64,000 bases of DNA from Flavivirga jejuensis (lineage in GTDB: Bacteria > Bacteroidota > Bacteroidia > Flavobacteriales > Flavobacteriaceae), in the NCBI RefSeq assembly GCF_030540765.1, contig NZ_JAUOEL010000007.1:175794-239793 (forward strand), written 5' to 3'. Numbering within the stretch: the stretch's first letter is position 1; each line of letters begins with the position of its first letter. The notes under the pieces were generated by a model. It was given only the letters and a program-made list of their open reading frames with translations. It ran no database searches and was not told the origin of the DNA. Made by a program: the position numbers and the translations under genes. Of the stretch, positions 1 through 9,491 are shown in pieces.

Positions 1-717
1 GCTCTTGCGGCTTCTGCATCAGCTTTTGCTTTTGCTTCGGCGGCAGCTTTAGCTCTTGCAGCTTCTGCATCAGCTTTTGCTTTTGCTTCGGCGGCGGCTT
101 TAGCTCTTGCAGCTTCTGCATCAGCTTTTGCTTTTGCTTCGGCGGCGGCTTTAGCTCTTGCAGCTTCTGCATCAGCTTTTGCTTTTGCTTCAGCGGCAGC
201 TTTTGCTCTTGCGGCTTCTGCATCAGCTTTTGCTTTTGCTTCAACGGCAGCTTTTGCTCTTGCGGCTTCTGCATCAGCTTTTGCTTTTGCTTCGGCGGCA
301 GCTTTGGCTCTTGCGGCTTCTGCATCAGCTTTTGCTTTTGCTTCGGCAGCAGCTTTAGCTCTTGCGGCTTCTGCATCAGCTTTTGCTTTTGCCTCAGCAA
401 CGGCTTTAGCTCTTGCAGCTTCTGCATCAGCTTTTGCTTTTGCTTCGGCAGCAGCTTTAGCTCTTGCGGCTTCTGCATCAGCTTTTGCTTTTGCTTCGGC
501 GGCAGCTTTAGCTCTTGCGGCTTCTGCATCGGCTTTTGCTTTGGCTTCGGCGGCAGCTTTAGCTCTTGCGGCTTCTGCATCAGCTTTTGCTTTTGCTTCG
601 GCAGCGGCTTTAGCTCTTGCGGCTTCTGCATCGGCTTTTGCTTTTGCTTCGGCGGCAGCGGCTTTGGCTCTTGCAGCTTCTGCATCGGCTTTTGCTTTTG
701 CTTCGGCGGCGGCGGCT
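1..717 (-). repeat. 51-bp in-frame tandem repeat, at least 14 copies
   Basis: Units begin at 1, 52, 103, 154, 205, 256, 307, 358, 409, 460, 511, 562, 613 and 667. The last spacing is 54 because of one extra GCGGCA-type insertion. Each unit encodes 17 residues of the PorP-like protein on the minus strand. Copies differ by a few silent or conservative changes (GAA/GAT and Ala codons), so the array is old enough to have diverged yet stays in frame. It continues past the window edge. Plus-strand open frames across it (for example 304-933) are low-complexity mirrors. Confidence 0.95.
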
Positions 718-1853
718 TTGGCTGCTGCTGTTTTTCTTGATCTTTCAGCTATTTCTTTAGCTTTTGTTTCTGCTAACAACTTAGCTCTTGCTGCTGCTGC
801 TGCTTTAACTTCTGCTGCTGTTTTTCGTTTAACCGGAACTTTACTTTTAACAGAAGTTCTTCGTCTCACTGTAGATCGCTTTCTTCTTTTGTCAGGAATG
901 ATAATAGAAGCTTCTTCATCGTCACCACTATAAGCATATCTATATCTGTTTTTAAATTTATAGGCTAGTGTTATATCATGGGAATTTCCAAAAGATAACA
1001 AATCTCCTATAGCTTTTTCATAATTATATTCTATAGAAATTTGAGTACTTATATTTAAACCTAATCCTATAGATAATCCATATAAAGTATTATACCCCGC
1101 TTGTGCCCAAATACCTTTAGGAACAGTTAACATAGCTATTCCAGAAATAACTGTCTTATCTTTTTTAAATTCTGTTTTTATTAAACCAGAAAATTTACTT
1201 TCATCGAAAAAACCACGAGTGTCTGCATAACCCGTATACATAATATGGGCTTGTACACTTTGCTCAGGATCTTCTTCTACTATCTTGGATGTATTGAGAT
1301 TATATAAAAAAATGTTATTAAGGGATAATCCAAAGTCAAGAAAATCTGTACCATAATTTATTCCAGGATTCGCTGTTATCAAAGAGTTTGATGGTATATT
1401 GTCTAAAGATGGGTCTGGGAAATTTGTTATGACTTTACCCTCGTTTATACCACTTTTGTAAAACCCCAAATTCATACCAAAAGTTAAATTGCTGTCTCTA
1501 TTAAGTACAACATTGTAAGCGAAATTTAGAATGCCACCAAAGGTGGAAAATACGCCATAATTTTGTTGAAAAAGTCCAATACCAGCGCCTATGTTTTCTC
1601 TAAATCTTCCAGAATAACCAAATAAATATGTTTGAGGAGCATCTTCAAACTGAGCCCATTGTCTTTTATTATTAAAACTAATATATTTGTTTTGTTCTCT
1701 TACAAAACTAAAGGTAGGATTGATAGCATATCTATTAAACTTTAAAGAATTTCTAACAGGTAATACAAACGAAACAACTCCATCTTCTTCTTGAGTATGG
1801 AATTGTTGTGTAAAACACAAAAATAGAACGATATGTAATAGATATGTTTTCAT
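1..1853 (-). CDS. PorP/SprF-like outer-membrane protein with Ala-rich repeat tail (3' end outside window)
   Basis: The gene starts at 1853, one base after the stop of the upstream gene, and reads open through base 1, so its C-terminus is missing here. Residues 1-20 form a signal peptide. Roughly residues 25-330 have the alternating beta-strand and glycine pattern of PorP/SprF proteins, the outer-membrane partners of T9SS-exported adhesins. A basic linker (SGDDEE, then KRRKR) leads to a tail from about residue 374 made of a 17-residue repeat (AKAAAEAKAKADAEAAR), predicted to be one long charged helix like TolA domain II. The partner is probably the type-B cargo protein encoded just upstream. 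The family call rests on overall pattern, not on a unique motif. Confidence 0.75.
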   Translation of the reverse strand, partial: MKTYLLHIVLFLCFTQQFHTQEEDGVVSFVLPVRNSLKFNRYAINPTFSFVREQNKYISFNNKRQWAQFEDAPQTYLFGYSGRFRENIGAGIGLFQQNYGVFSTFGGILNFAYNVVLNRDSNLTFGMNLGFYKSGINEGKVITNFPDPSLDNIPSNSLITANPGINYGTDFLDFGLSLNNIFLYNLNTSKIVEEDPEQSVQAHIMYTGYADTRGFFDESKFSGLIKTEFKKDKTVISGIAMLTVPKGIWAQAGYNTLYGLSIGLGLNISTQISIEYNYEKAIGDLLSFGNSHDITLAYKFKNRYRYAYSGDDEEASIIIPDKRRKRSTVRRRTSVKSKVPVKRKTAAEVKAAAAARAKLLAETKAKEIAERSRKTAAAKAAAAEAKAKADAEAARAKAAAAEAKAKADAEAARAKAAAEAKAKADAEAARAKAAAEAKAKADAEAARAKAAAEAKAKADAEAARAKAAAEAKAKADAEAARAKAVAEAKAKADAEAARAKAAAEAKAKADAEAARAKAAAEAKAKADAEAARAKAAVEAKAKADAEAARAKAAAEAKAKADAEAARAKAAAEAKAKADAEAARAKAAAEAKAKADAEAARAKAAAEAKAKADAEAAR

Positions 1854-1854
1854 A

Positions 1855-3306
1855 TTATTTTACAACCGTTATAGACCCTTTTCTTGTTTTTTGATCTTCG
1901 GTTGTTATTATATAATAGTAAACTGGATTTACACTTTTAAAATCCAATTCATTTTCTGGCCAATTATTTTGATAATCATTGGTTTGTAATACTATTTCTC
2001 CTCGGGAGCTTATTATTAGAACTTCTGCATTTGTTCCACTTACGAATGTTTGTGGAATAACCCATGTATCATTCTGTCCGTCACCATTTGGACTTATTAA
2101 ATTAGGTATTTTTTCAACTTCTGGAAATGCATCATTTATTACAAAAAGAAATTCTTTTGATGATATACAGCCTATGGTTTGATATATAACAGCTTTATAG
2201 TTACCTATTTGCGTTGCTTCATAGCTACTACTATTTTCTCCAGTAATTAGAGTGTCATTTAAGTACCATTCGTATTCTGGGCTATTAGCTGTATCTGTAA
2301 TATTAATATCTAAAGTTCCACTAGCAGGCATTAAATTTACTCCTGGTAATTCTGAAACATCAATGCTACTCGTAAATTGATTGGCATCAAGCGTAATCGA
2401 CGCACTGGTTGAACAACCATTTAAAGTAATATTAACGGAAAATGTACCTGATTCATTAGTTTGATATGTTTGCTCTGTGGCTCCAGAAATTTCATTGCCA
2501 TCTTTAAACCATTGATAACTATTAGCCGAAACAGTACTTAAAGTTGTTAAACCCACACTAGCACAAAATGAATCTCCTAAACTAGAAGTTATACTGGAGG
2601 CTCCACCAGCCGATGCTTCACTAACGGTTACCTTGTTTGACCTTGCGGTCTCTGAAGTACATGATCCGTAATTTATTACAACAAAATAAGTTCCTGGGTC
2701 ACTTACTGCTAAACTTGCCCCTGATGCAAAAGGATCCGATGTTGTCGGACCTGTTACTCTATGCCAAGTATATGAAAGTGAAGGATATTGTAATGGAGAA
2801 TTATTATTTATAAGGTCTGGGTTATCTATTGTTAACAAATAGCTTCCTCCAGAACAAAAAACACCTGTATTTTCTAAATTATTAATAGAGAATCCTGTGT
2901 CAACAAATTTATAATAAGCAGGGAAAGCATCAGAAGAAACACTTGTTTCAACTGGATCTGTTCCTTTAACTCTAAGTTTAAATCCTTCTCCTGCTATTGT
3001 TGTTGGCACAGAAAAATTAATTATTCCTGGTGATGTGATAATTTCTCCAACTGAAGATGTATATAGTATCACTGCTGGATCTGAAAAATTTCCTGCTTCA
3101 TCAGAGAGTTCTATTATAAACTGATTAGAAGCACCCAAACCTGATTCTGTAAAATCGAATTTTACTTCAAATGTATTAAAATCAGGATTAGCACAAGTTT
3201 TTGTAAATTCAAATGAAGGTTTTCCTATTTTTGGTTGTGCATACGCCTTTCCTACTACAAATAGTAAAATTAAAACAATAAAGTTAGTAAAAGTAAAGTT
3301 TCTCAT
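1855..3306 (-). CDS. T9SS type-B sorting-domain (CHU_C-like) secreted protein
   Basis: A 483-residue exported protein. The signal peptide spans residues 1-23 and ends AYAQ. The middle contains Ig/PKD-like beta modules with repeated Ser/Thr-rich strands, including two YQW/YEWY-type motifs typical of Flavobacterial adhesins. The last roughly 90 residues start with the hallmark PNLISPNGDGQNDTW and end GSITVVK, which is the gliding-motility-associated type-B C-terminal sorting signal recognised by the T9SS. It directly precedes the PorP/SprF-like gene, mirroring the sprB-sprF arrangement, so the two probably work as surface cargo plus outer-membrane partner. The ligand is unknown. Confidence 0.88.
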   Translation of the reverse strand: MRNFTFTNFIVLILLFVVGKAYAQPKIGKPSFEFTKTCANPDFNTFEVKFDFTESGLGASNQFIIELSDEAGNFSDPAVILYTSSVGEIITSPGIINFSVPTTIAGEGFKLRVKGTDPVETSVSSDAFPAYYKFVDTGFSINNLENTGVFCSGGSYLLTIDNPDLINNNSPLQYPSLSYTWHRVTGPTTSDPFASGASLAVSDPGTYFVVINYGSCTSETARSNKVTVSEASAGGASSITSSLGDSFCASVGLTTLSTVSANSYQWFKDGNEISGATEQTYQTNESGTFSVNITLNGCSTSASITLDANQFTSSIDVSELPGVNLMPASGTLDINITDTANSPEYEWYLNDTLITGENSSSYEATQIGNYKAVIYQTIGCISSKEFLFVINDAFPEVEKIPNLISPNGDGQNDTWVIPQTFVSGTNAEVLIISSRGEIVLQTNDYQNNWPENELDFKSVNPVYYYIITTEDQKTRKGSITVVK

Positions 3307-3476
3307 ACGACATTATTCTTTAGTAAATAAAACTTCTAGAAACAATTATCGTACTACTAACGACACCATTATAATTGAAAATCACTTTTATAATAATTAA
3401 TTGTTGATTGGTTTACTAATAAGGGTCTTTTCTCGTTCTGAATTATTAATTAAGCTAAAGTAAAAACTAGAAATTT

Positions 3477-4781
3477 CTAGTTTTTACCGTTAGCAGCTAT
3501 TATTTTATTAATACGTAATCTAAAATCTGGTCTTTTCTTATTCTTTAAATCTATAAAAGTTTCAGAATTTTGGCTTTTTGCGTATACATTATAAAATGAT
3601 CTGTTACCATACCAGTTTTCTAAGTCCTCATTATTAGAATTGTTTTCTTTAAATATGTTTCCATTACAGTTATTGAAATACATATCTACAAATTTTATTC
3701 TCTCTAAGTTCTCTTGATTGATTATTATTTTATCGTCTAATATTACCGCTGGATTAAATCCAGAAATAACACTTTTATTAATATCAAGTGAAGCACTTTC
3801 TCCTATAAATATGGCTTCTTTAATTAAACCTAATTTAATATGCTCATTTAAATCATCACTAGTATTTATTAAAGTAACATTTTTAGCAATTACAGATGTT
3901 CCTTTTTTTGTAAAATCTACTTCTTCTTTTTTATCATAAGATGTTACTTGTAAGCATCTAGCTCCTTTACTACTACTACCATACGGAGATCTAACTGCTA
4001 ATGAGTTAGTTAATACTACTTGTGTCCCATAATTAAATTTATAGTCATTAATGTTTGATCTATAAGAAATGGCATTTGATATATTAACGTTACCTCCTAA
4101 TACTTCAAAAGAATCTCCTGCACAGTAACTTACCATAACATTTTCGAATACTGTTTCGCTTCCTACACCAGCTAAGAACAAACCATCAAATTTAGCTCCT
4201 GTTCTTAATTTTTTTCCTGCATATTCTATTCTAACATATTTTAGTATACCAGAATTACTTTTAGTGTTTGTTCCTCCATAGTTAGTATATACATAAGAAG
4301 AAGGATCCAGGTGTGCATACATAGATGCTATTGAGCTGTTTCCAAATTTATTTGTTGGTCCATCTCCTAGTATAATTATTCCTCCCCAGTCTCCTGCTTT
4401 TTTAACACTTCTATTTGAAGTAAAAATAATTGGGTCGGTTTCTAATCCTTCTGCTATTATAGTCGCTCCTTTACTTATAGTTAAAGATGCTTTAGAATCG
4501 TAATCACCTATAATAACTGTTCCTGGTTCTATAGTAAGTGTAACACTATCTGCTACAAAAACATTCCCCATTAACAAATAAGTATCTCTTTTTGATAGCT
4601 TGGTATCTTTGGTTATATTTCCTGTTATTATCTGACTAGGTTCCCCGTAATCAGACAGTTTAGGACTGAAATCTGTCCAGTTATTTAACCAGTTTTCTGT
4701 ACCTACTATTCCTTTTTCCTGTTGTGCGGATGCGCTTCCAACTATTAAAAGCAACATCATTATTTGGGTGATTCTTTTCAT
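3477..4781 (-). CDS. Exported right-handed beta-helix protein
   Basis: A 434-residue protein with a signal peptide (residues 1-19, ending ASAQ). A LTIEPGTVIIG rung is followed by repeated short strands such as LTISKGATIIAEG and FENVMVSYCAGDSFEVLGGNVNISNAISY, which is the pattern of bacterial parallel beta-helix surface proteins. No catalytic pectate-lyase-type residues are evident and no T9SS tail was recognised. It lies 170 bases upstream of the T9SS cargo gene on the same strand and may be co-expressed. Such proteins are often annotated only as hypothetical; a carbohydrate or surface-binding role is a guess from the fold. Confidence 0.6.
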   Translation of the reverse strand: MKRITQIMMLLLIVGSASAQQEKGIVGTENWLNNWTDFSPKLSDYGEPSQIITGNITKDTKLSKRDTYLLMGNVFVADSVTLTIEPGTVIIGDYDSKASLTISKGATIIAEGLETDPIIFTSNRSVKKAGDWGGIIILGDGPTNKFGNSSIASMYAHLDPSSYVYTNYGGTNTKSNSGILKYVRIEYAGKKLRTGAKFDGLFLAGVGSETVFENVMVSYCAGDSFEVLGGNVNISNAISYRSNINDYKFNYGTQVVLTNSLAVRSPYGSSSKGARCLQVTSYDKKEEVDFTKKGTSVIAKNVTLINTSDDLNEHIKLGLIKEAIFIGESASLDINKSVISGFNPAVILDDKIIINQENLERIKFVDMYFNNCNGNIFKENNSNNEDLENWYGNRSFYNVYAKSQNSETFIDLKNKKRPDFRLRINKIIAANGKN

Positions 4782-5316
4782 AACAATTTATATTAATACT
4801 TGTTTAAGTCAAATTTACAATTAATTACATTTACATTCCATAAAAAGCTAATAAATTCGATGAAATACACTATTATGAAATATTTACTTACAAAAAAGTC
4901 CGATGTACTACATGTTTTTATCTATCAATTACGCATAAACGAAATTTACTTATAGTTAGTAAGAATTTTACCAACAAAATGCTTGTTCAAAAAAGTAAAG
5001 AAAAAGGAGATAAACAAAAATGTATTACAAATTAAAAAGTTTACTTATAATTAAATAATCGTTTGTACGAAATTATTTAATTACAAGTAAACTCATCAAA
5101 AAATATAAAGTATTGATCTTATACTTTACTAAAAAACGTCATTATTTTAACTTACAATTATAAGTATGTCTTGTTGACTTCTCAAAATTGAGTTTCATAA
5201 GAAAGTAGGGTTTAATTTTTTAAACCTTATAATATGATATTTTACTGAAAATTTACTGATATTATATTTAATTTAATAAATAAGTAATATCAAAAAAAGT
5301 CTACTAGTATGTATGA
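4782..5316. other. Gene-free stretch, AT-rich, one strong hairpin
   Basis: 535 bases with no plausible coding frame. It holds the 22-bp-stem inverted repeat at 5038-5093 and a smaller dyad near 5209-5228 (GGTTTAA arms). The upstream part (4782-4980) would contain the promoter of the beta-helix gene, but I could not identify a convincing TTTG/TAnnTTTG promoter pair. Confidence 0.6.
5038..5093 (-). terminator. Long hairpin, possible terminator
   Basis: The arms at 5038-5059 and 5072-5093 are 22 bases each with one mismatch, and the loop is 12 bases. On the minus strand the hairpin is followed by TTTT. It lies about 220 bases downstream of the stop of the small exported protein gene, so it may end that transcript. 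Its length is greater than most intrinsic terminators, and a repeat element is an alternative. Confidence 0.45.
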
Positions 5317-5763
5317 TCAACGATATTCACTGTAATCGTGTAGCATCTTCATGGTATCTTCATAAAATATGATAGCTGCTACCAGATTACTTTTATCTGA
5401 GTATGGCAGCATCGTCCTCTGAAAATTAAGTGTTGTTTCCAGAAAAGCATCTGAAGCTTCATATTCGTCATCTAAAGTTGCTCTATTATCTTTTGTATTA
5501 GGAATTCCTAAAGTAGACATCGTTACTCCTGGTTTTGTAGCGAACGCTATATATGGTAGCGTTTTAACTAGAAGTTTTATTCTTTCAATATAAAGTTCTA
5601 ACAATTGTCCCTTTTGCATGCGATCTAATTCTTCCTTATCATGGTATTTTTTTATTCCTACCTTATCACTGATAATACTTTTAGGCACATCTTTCTTTTG
5701 AGCAAAACTAGCTCCAGTTATTAAAAATAAACTTAAACTAAAAAATATAATTTTCATTTTCAT
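5317..5763 (-). CDS. Small exported protein of unknown function
   Basis: 148 residues from the start chosen at 5763; a longer frame begins at 5823 but would put a second hydrophobic stretch before a clean signal peptide. Residues 1-20 form a signal peptide (KIIFFSLSLFLITGASFAQ). The rest is soluble and mostly helical, with an RMQKGQLLELYIERIKLLVKTLPYIAF helix-rich core and a conserved-looking end near YEDTMKMLHDY. I do not recognise the family. It stands alone, flanked by non-coding DNA. Confidence 0.6.
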   Translation of the reverse strand: MKMKIIFFSLSLFLITGASFAQKKDVPKSIISDKVGIKKYHDKEELDRMQKGQLLELYIERIKLLVKTLPYIAFATKPGVTMSTLGIPNTKDNRATLDDEYEASDAFLETTLNFQRTMLPYSDKSNLVAAIIFYEDTMKMLHDYSEYR

Positions 5764-5924
5764 ATTATAAATTTTCTTGATTATGAATAGCAAAACTATG
5801 CAATTTATCTTAAAAAACAACATTTTGACCGATTTTTTTGCATTTTATCCTGTAATTTATAAAAATACGTAGTATTGTAGTGAGTTACAATTAGATAATA
5901 AAAAACCAAAACGAAGACTATTGC

Positions 5925-5953
5925 CTACAAATATTTAATATTTGTAGTTTTTT
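5925..5953 (+). terminator. Palindrome followed by T-run
   Basis: Perfect 11-bp arms (5925-5935 and 5937-5947) are followed by TTTTTT. This has the form of a plus-strand intrinsic terminator, but no plus-strand gene precedes it, so it may instead be a repeat relic. Confidence 0.3.
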
Positions 5954-6163
5954 ATATTCATATATGGTATAGAACCCTATTTTTTTTAAGAATTACATTA
6001 ATTATTAGGGATAAAATATTTTATTCGAAATATTTCTTCTTTTTTTAGCCATTTATACAATAAATATTTGAAGACACTAAAATATAACCGATATTTTACT
6101 GTGTAAAAAATGTGTTTCCATGGGTAAATATCTTTTTTACATCGCCCAAAAAAGAAATAAACC

Positions 6164-6209
6164 ATGGACTGGAAGTCCATAGGTTCGTTTTGGCAGACTG
6201 AAAGTCTGC
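6164..6209. repeat. Tandem pair of 7-bp trinucleotide-loop hairpins
   Basis: ATGGACT-GGA-AGTCCAT at 6164-6180 is followed 12 bases later by GCAGACT-GAA-AGTCTGC at 6193-6209. Stem length and loop size are the same with different stem sequence. Similar short hairpins occur at 56471-56491 and 56567-56585. Confidence 0.6.
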
Positions 6210-6688
6210 TTCGTGAAATATGGTAAAACTGAATTTGTGTGAATTCGTGTCAAAAGTTTTTAGAAGCTGAAAGCGACATGCACTAAAGTACATAGTTTTA
6301 ACTTCATTTGAGACCAATAAAAAGTCTGGTTTTAAGTTTTACGCTGGTCATATTCATTTTATATTTTTGTTATCGCGAATACGCTATCGCTATTTTGGCG
6401 GTCAAATTAGTTTTTGGTGTCTAAAAGAAATGCCCTTACACTATTGGTCATTTCACACTTATTAACTCTATTACATAAATTGTATATAATAGATTGTTTG
6501 TTCTCTCTTTCTAAGCTCAAACAACATTTATTTTTTAACGACATCTTCAAACATTTGACGCTTGCCTACAAACCTCTAGAGTGTTTACCTCCAATTCATG
6601 GTTTTAACAATTTTATAAACAGATCAATATTTGTGGGTACAACGTAGCTTTTCCAGCAGGTCTCCCTAAGGGTTGAAAAATTTTTAGA

Positions 6689-8242
6689 TTAAGGTTTAAA
6701 AGTATCTGTTCTAAATGGGTATGCTGGTAAATCTACGCCATTTACTAAATTAACTGTTGGCTTACCTGTAAAGGCATAGCGCACATAAAGCGGTTTTTCT
6801 AATCCTGAAGTACTCAATATTATTGTTTTTCCTTTTATTTTGGCATCTGCAGGAAACCACTTTTTAGAATCATCTGATAACCAAAAGGCTTTTGGTGCTT
6901 TACCATCTTTTGTTTTAAGTTCTTTGGCATGGTCAAAGTAAATGACTAAGGTATTTTTTTTTGTTTTTATTTTTTTAAATATGGGGCCATAAGACTCTGT
7001 ACCTGATTTTAAAACAGCATTCATTGCCAGTGATGCTAGACGTTTACCAATAGGTAATTTATCTTTGGGGTGTATATTTTTAACATGCCCTAAATCGATC
7101 GTGTTTACTACAGATGTATTTGGCAACTCAAGAACTTTTAATTGTGACTCTCGCATCCACGCCCATGAATGAGAATCGGGGCTTTCTAGATTAATATCTG
7201 TTCCTGAATCTAAAATTTTCCCATACCCTGGTAGCATAACCACCATAAAATGCATGTCGTCATTATTCCAAGACTTTCGATAATTTTTCACCCATTCTTT
7301 AAGTGTTTCTCCGTACTTAAGCATACCAGAGTTTCTTGAAAACCAAGGTTTTTTCGGCATGCCATGCATAGATTGTGTATTACGTTCTCCTTGATACCAA
7401 ACTAATCCGCTGCATGCATAAGGAATTAATGGATGCATCATGGCATTATAAAGGATGTTTGATTGTCTGCGTAAAAAAATATCATCTTTTCTTGCCCATG
7501 GTTTTACTCCTTCTAAAATAGTTTTTATTCTATTTTTAGTATTAGTATCAGCATCAAACTCATCCATCATGGTTTTAAAATGAGGCACTGTTTTGGTCAT
7601 TTCTCTTGGCATCCATGCTTCTATGGATGAACTTCCCCAAGATGTTAAAATAATCCCCACGGGAACATTGGCCGATTTCTGAAGAAAATAAGCAAAAGAA
7701 AATGCTACTGCACTATTTGGATGTTCATTCACCCATTCACCATCGCAAGTTTCTTGAGGTTGAAACGCCACTGTGTTTTTTACTTTAAAACTTCGAATAT
7801 TGGAAGATGTGGGTATTAAAGCTTTAATTTCTGGGACACCTCCAACTCCCATTTGCATATTGGACTGTCCTGAACATATCCATACATCTCCAACTACGAT
7901 ATCTGAAATCTTTATAACATCTTTATTAATTGAAGATGTTATAAGCATTGTTCTAGACTCGAAGTTCGCATTTAATGCATCTAAATTTACACGCCATTTA
8001 CCATTGGAATCTACTACGGTACTTTTCTCTGAGTTCGCAAACTTAACTGTAACGGTTGTTCCAGCTTCTGCCTTTCCCCATATAGGAATAGGCATATCTC
8101 GTTGTAAAACCATGTGGTCTTTAAAAAGAGAGTTTAGTTGGAATTCAATACGTTTCTTATTTTCTTTTTTATTTAAAGAAACAGACACATTACCAACTAA
8201 TAAACAGATAATTAGTGATATACAAAAACTATACTTTTTCAT
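6689..8242 (-). CDS. Sialate O-acetylesterase-like SGNH esterase
   Basis: A 517-residue exported protein with a signal peptide at residues 1-23. An N-terminal beta-sandwich (LFKDHMVLQRDMPIPIWG) is followed by the SGNH catalytic domain with the nucleophile in GQSNM (Ser127) and the block WYQGERN. This is the architecture of sialic-acid 9-O-acetylesterases, which in Bacteroidota often remove acetyl groups from plant or algal polysaccharides. The C-terminal part (KAPKAFWLSDDSKKWFPADAKI) is the usual closing beta domain. It follows the ThuA gene on the same strand across a 137-base gap holding a large inverted repeat. The exact ester substrate is not visible from sequence. Confidence 0.88.
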   Translation of the reverse strand: MKKYSFCISLIICLLVGNVSVSLNKKENKKRIEFQLNSLFKDHMVLQRDMPIPIWGKAEAGTTVTVKFANSEKSTVVDSNGKWRVNLDALNANFESRTMLITSSINKDVIKISDIVVGDVWICSGQSNMQMGVGGVPEIKALIPTSSNIRSFKVKNTVAFQPQETCDGEWVNEHPNSAVAFSFAYFLQKSANVPVGIILTSWGSSSIEAWMPREMTKTVPHFKTMMDEFDADTNTKNRIKTILEGVKPWARKDDIFLRRQSNILYNAMMHPLIPYACSGLVWYQGERNTQSMHGMPKKPWFSRNSGMLKYGETLKEWVKNYRKSWNNDDMHFMVVMLPGYGKILDSGTDINLESPDSHSWAWMRESQLKVLELPNTSVVNTIDLGHVKNIHPKDKLPIGKRLASLAMNAVLKSGTESYGPIFKKIKTKKNTLVIYFDHAKELKTKDGKAPKAFWLSDDSKKWFPADAKIKGKTIILSTSGLEKPLYVRYAFTGKPTVNLVNGVDLPAYPFRTDTFKP

Positions 8243-8248
8243 ATAATT

Positions 8249-8380
8249 TACTTTTAAAAACTTAAACAGTTTCTTATTTAATTTTAAAATTATTTCGGTA
8301 GAAATTAATTTTTAAAAATACAATATTTGTCTTAAAATTATTCCTCTATGGTTTAGAAACTGTTTAATTTTTAAAAGTAT
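8249..8380. repeat. Spaced 25-bp inverted repeat between two genes
   Basis: The left arm at 8249-8274 and the right arm at 8356-8380 are complementary except for one extra base in the left arm; the core of both is AGAAACTGTTTAA when read on one strand. About 80 bases separate the arms. The right arm touches the stop of the ThuA gene. It could form a long hairpin in the transcript or mark a small insertion. Confidence 0.7.
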
Positions 8381-9338
8381 TAATCTAAGCCCATTACCCT
8401 AAGTACGACACTTTTGCTTGTTGGAAAATCTGCTTCTATATGATTATCAACTACATTGCCACTTAACCATTGTAAAGCTCTTACCATTGATTGTTGAAAC
8501 GCTGCACAACGCATGCCTGGAGGCCATTCTTGGTTTTTCCACAAATGGCCATAGGTAGAACTATATACTTTACCTCTACCAAATTTCACAGTCCATTCCA
8601 TAGGGAAGTTTAATTTTGTTTTTGGATCTCTAGCATAAGATATAACTTCTAAGTTTTCGGTTGTACCTCTTCCGTAGCGATAAATCTCTACATCGGCGGC
8701 TCTCCATGCTTTTGGCATACCTCTATGAATGGGATGATTGCCTATCTGGGTTATCAAGCATCTGTACGTGCTCCATGTCTTGTATTTTCTCCTTCTCCCT
8801 TTGCAATAACCTCCAGCTCTTCTTTATCATTAATAGTTACTGCTACACCAAAATCTTTATTTCGCCACCCTAAGGCTATCATTTTATTATATGCAGGCCA
8901 TCCTTTAAAGGCATTGGCAGCACTGTGATATATGTATACGCCACCACCTTCGTCCACGTATTTTTCAAAAGATTGTTTTACATGATTGGGCCATTGTAAA
9001 CTATCTTCCCTAAAAATATTATTGCAAGTTTGTATCACAACAGGGTATGTATTAAAATCAGGATTCCAATTTTCCCATTCTGATTTGTTTTCTTTTTGAT
9101 TTGGACAGGTACTTACTGCTACTTTAAACTTCCCAGTAGATTCGAGTATTTTTCGTAAATATTTAGTATTTGTATCCCATTGGTGATTGCTAAAACCATC
9201 AATAATTAATACTGGTATTTTAGTAGAATTAGAAATATTATTTTTAATCGACTCTTTTTTTATTTGAGGTTCAACGCTTAAAATACCGAAAAAAAATACC
9301 ATACATGTTATTACTGATTTATTTATATAACATCTCAT
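8380..9338 (-). pseudogene. ThuA-domain gene broken by a frameshift
   Basis: Two adjacent minus-strand frames (9338-8754 and about 8757-8380) together encode one ThuA-like protein of about 319 residues. The N-terminal part carries a signal peptide and VPVLIIDGFSNHQW, then GGGVYIYHSAANAFKGWPAYNKM; it ends HGARTDA and stop. The second frame resumes with ITQIGNHPIHRGMPKAW, the expected next block. A single missing base near 8755-8762 explains the break. ThuA proteins have a glutamine-amidotransferase-like fold and accompany sugar-utilisation genes. It may be a true pseudogene or a sequencing error; no slippery sequence is apparent. Confidence 0.82.
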
Positions 9339-9491
9339 AGATTATTTTTATTTACTGTTTTAACTAACTCAATAAGAACATTAGGTATTAGCTGTTAAAA
9401 ATAACGATTAGTCATTGTCACCATAATATCGGTATTATTCTTTCTTCATAATTAGCTTCAATAAATACTGTAAAGCCAATCATTTATCAGG

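Larger units (their letters stand above)
5764..6688. other. Gene-free stretch with small hairpin repeats
   Basis: About 925 bases. Several open frames here (5998-6180, 6096-6317, 6414-6647) have no plausible protein character or start context. The stretch contains an 11-bp-stem palindrome at 5925-5947 followed by T6, and a pair of 7-bp hairpins at 6164-6209. The part from 6410 to 6660 could be a decayed gene, but I cannot name it. Confidence 0.5.

Noticed and set aside
1-717. CRISPR-like array
   Set aside because: Units are contiguous 51-bp repeats with no spacers and stay in the reading frame of a protein.
158-933. Plus-strand frames with Leu/Gln-rich or Ala/Ser-rich proteins over the first kilobase
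   Set aside because: They are mirrors of the in-frame 51-bp repeat coding on the minus strand and have no start context or domain.
5998-6647. Three short open frames in the gene-poor stretch
   Set aside because: Overlapping frames with odd composition, no ribosome-binding sites and hairpins running through them.
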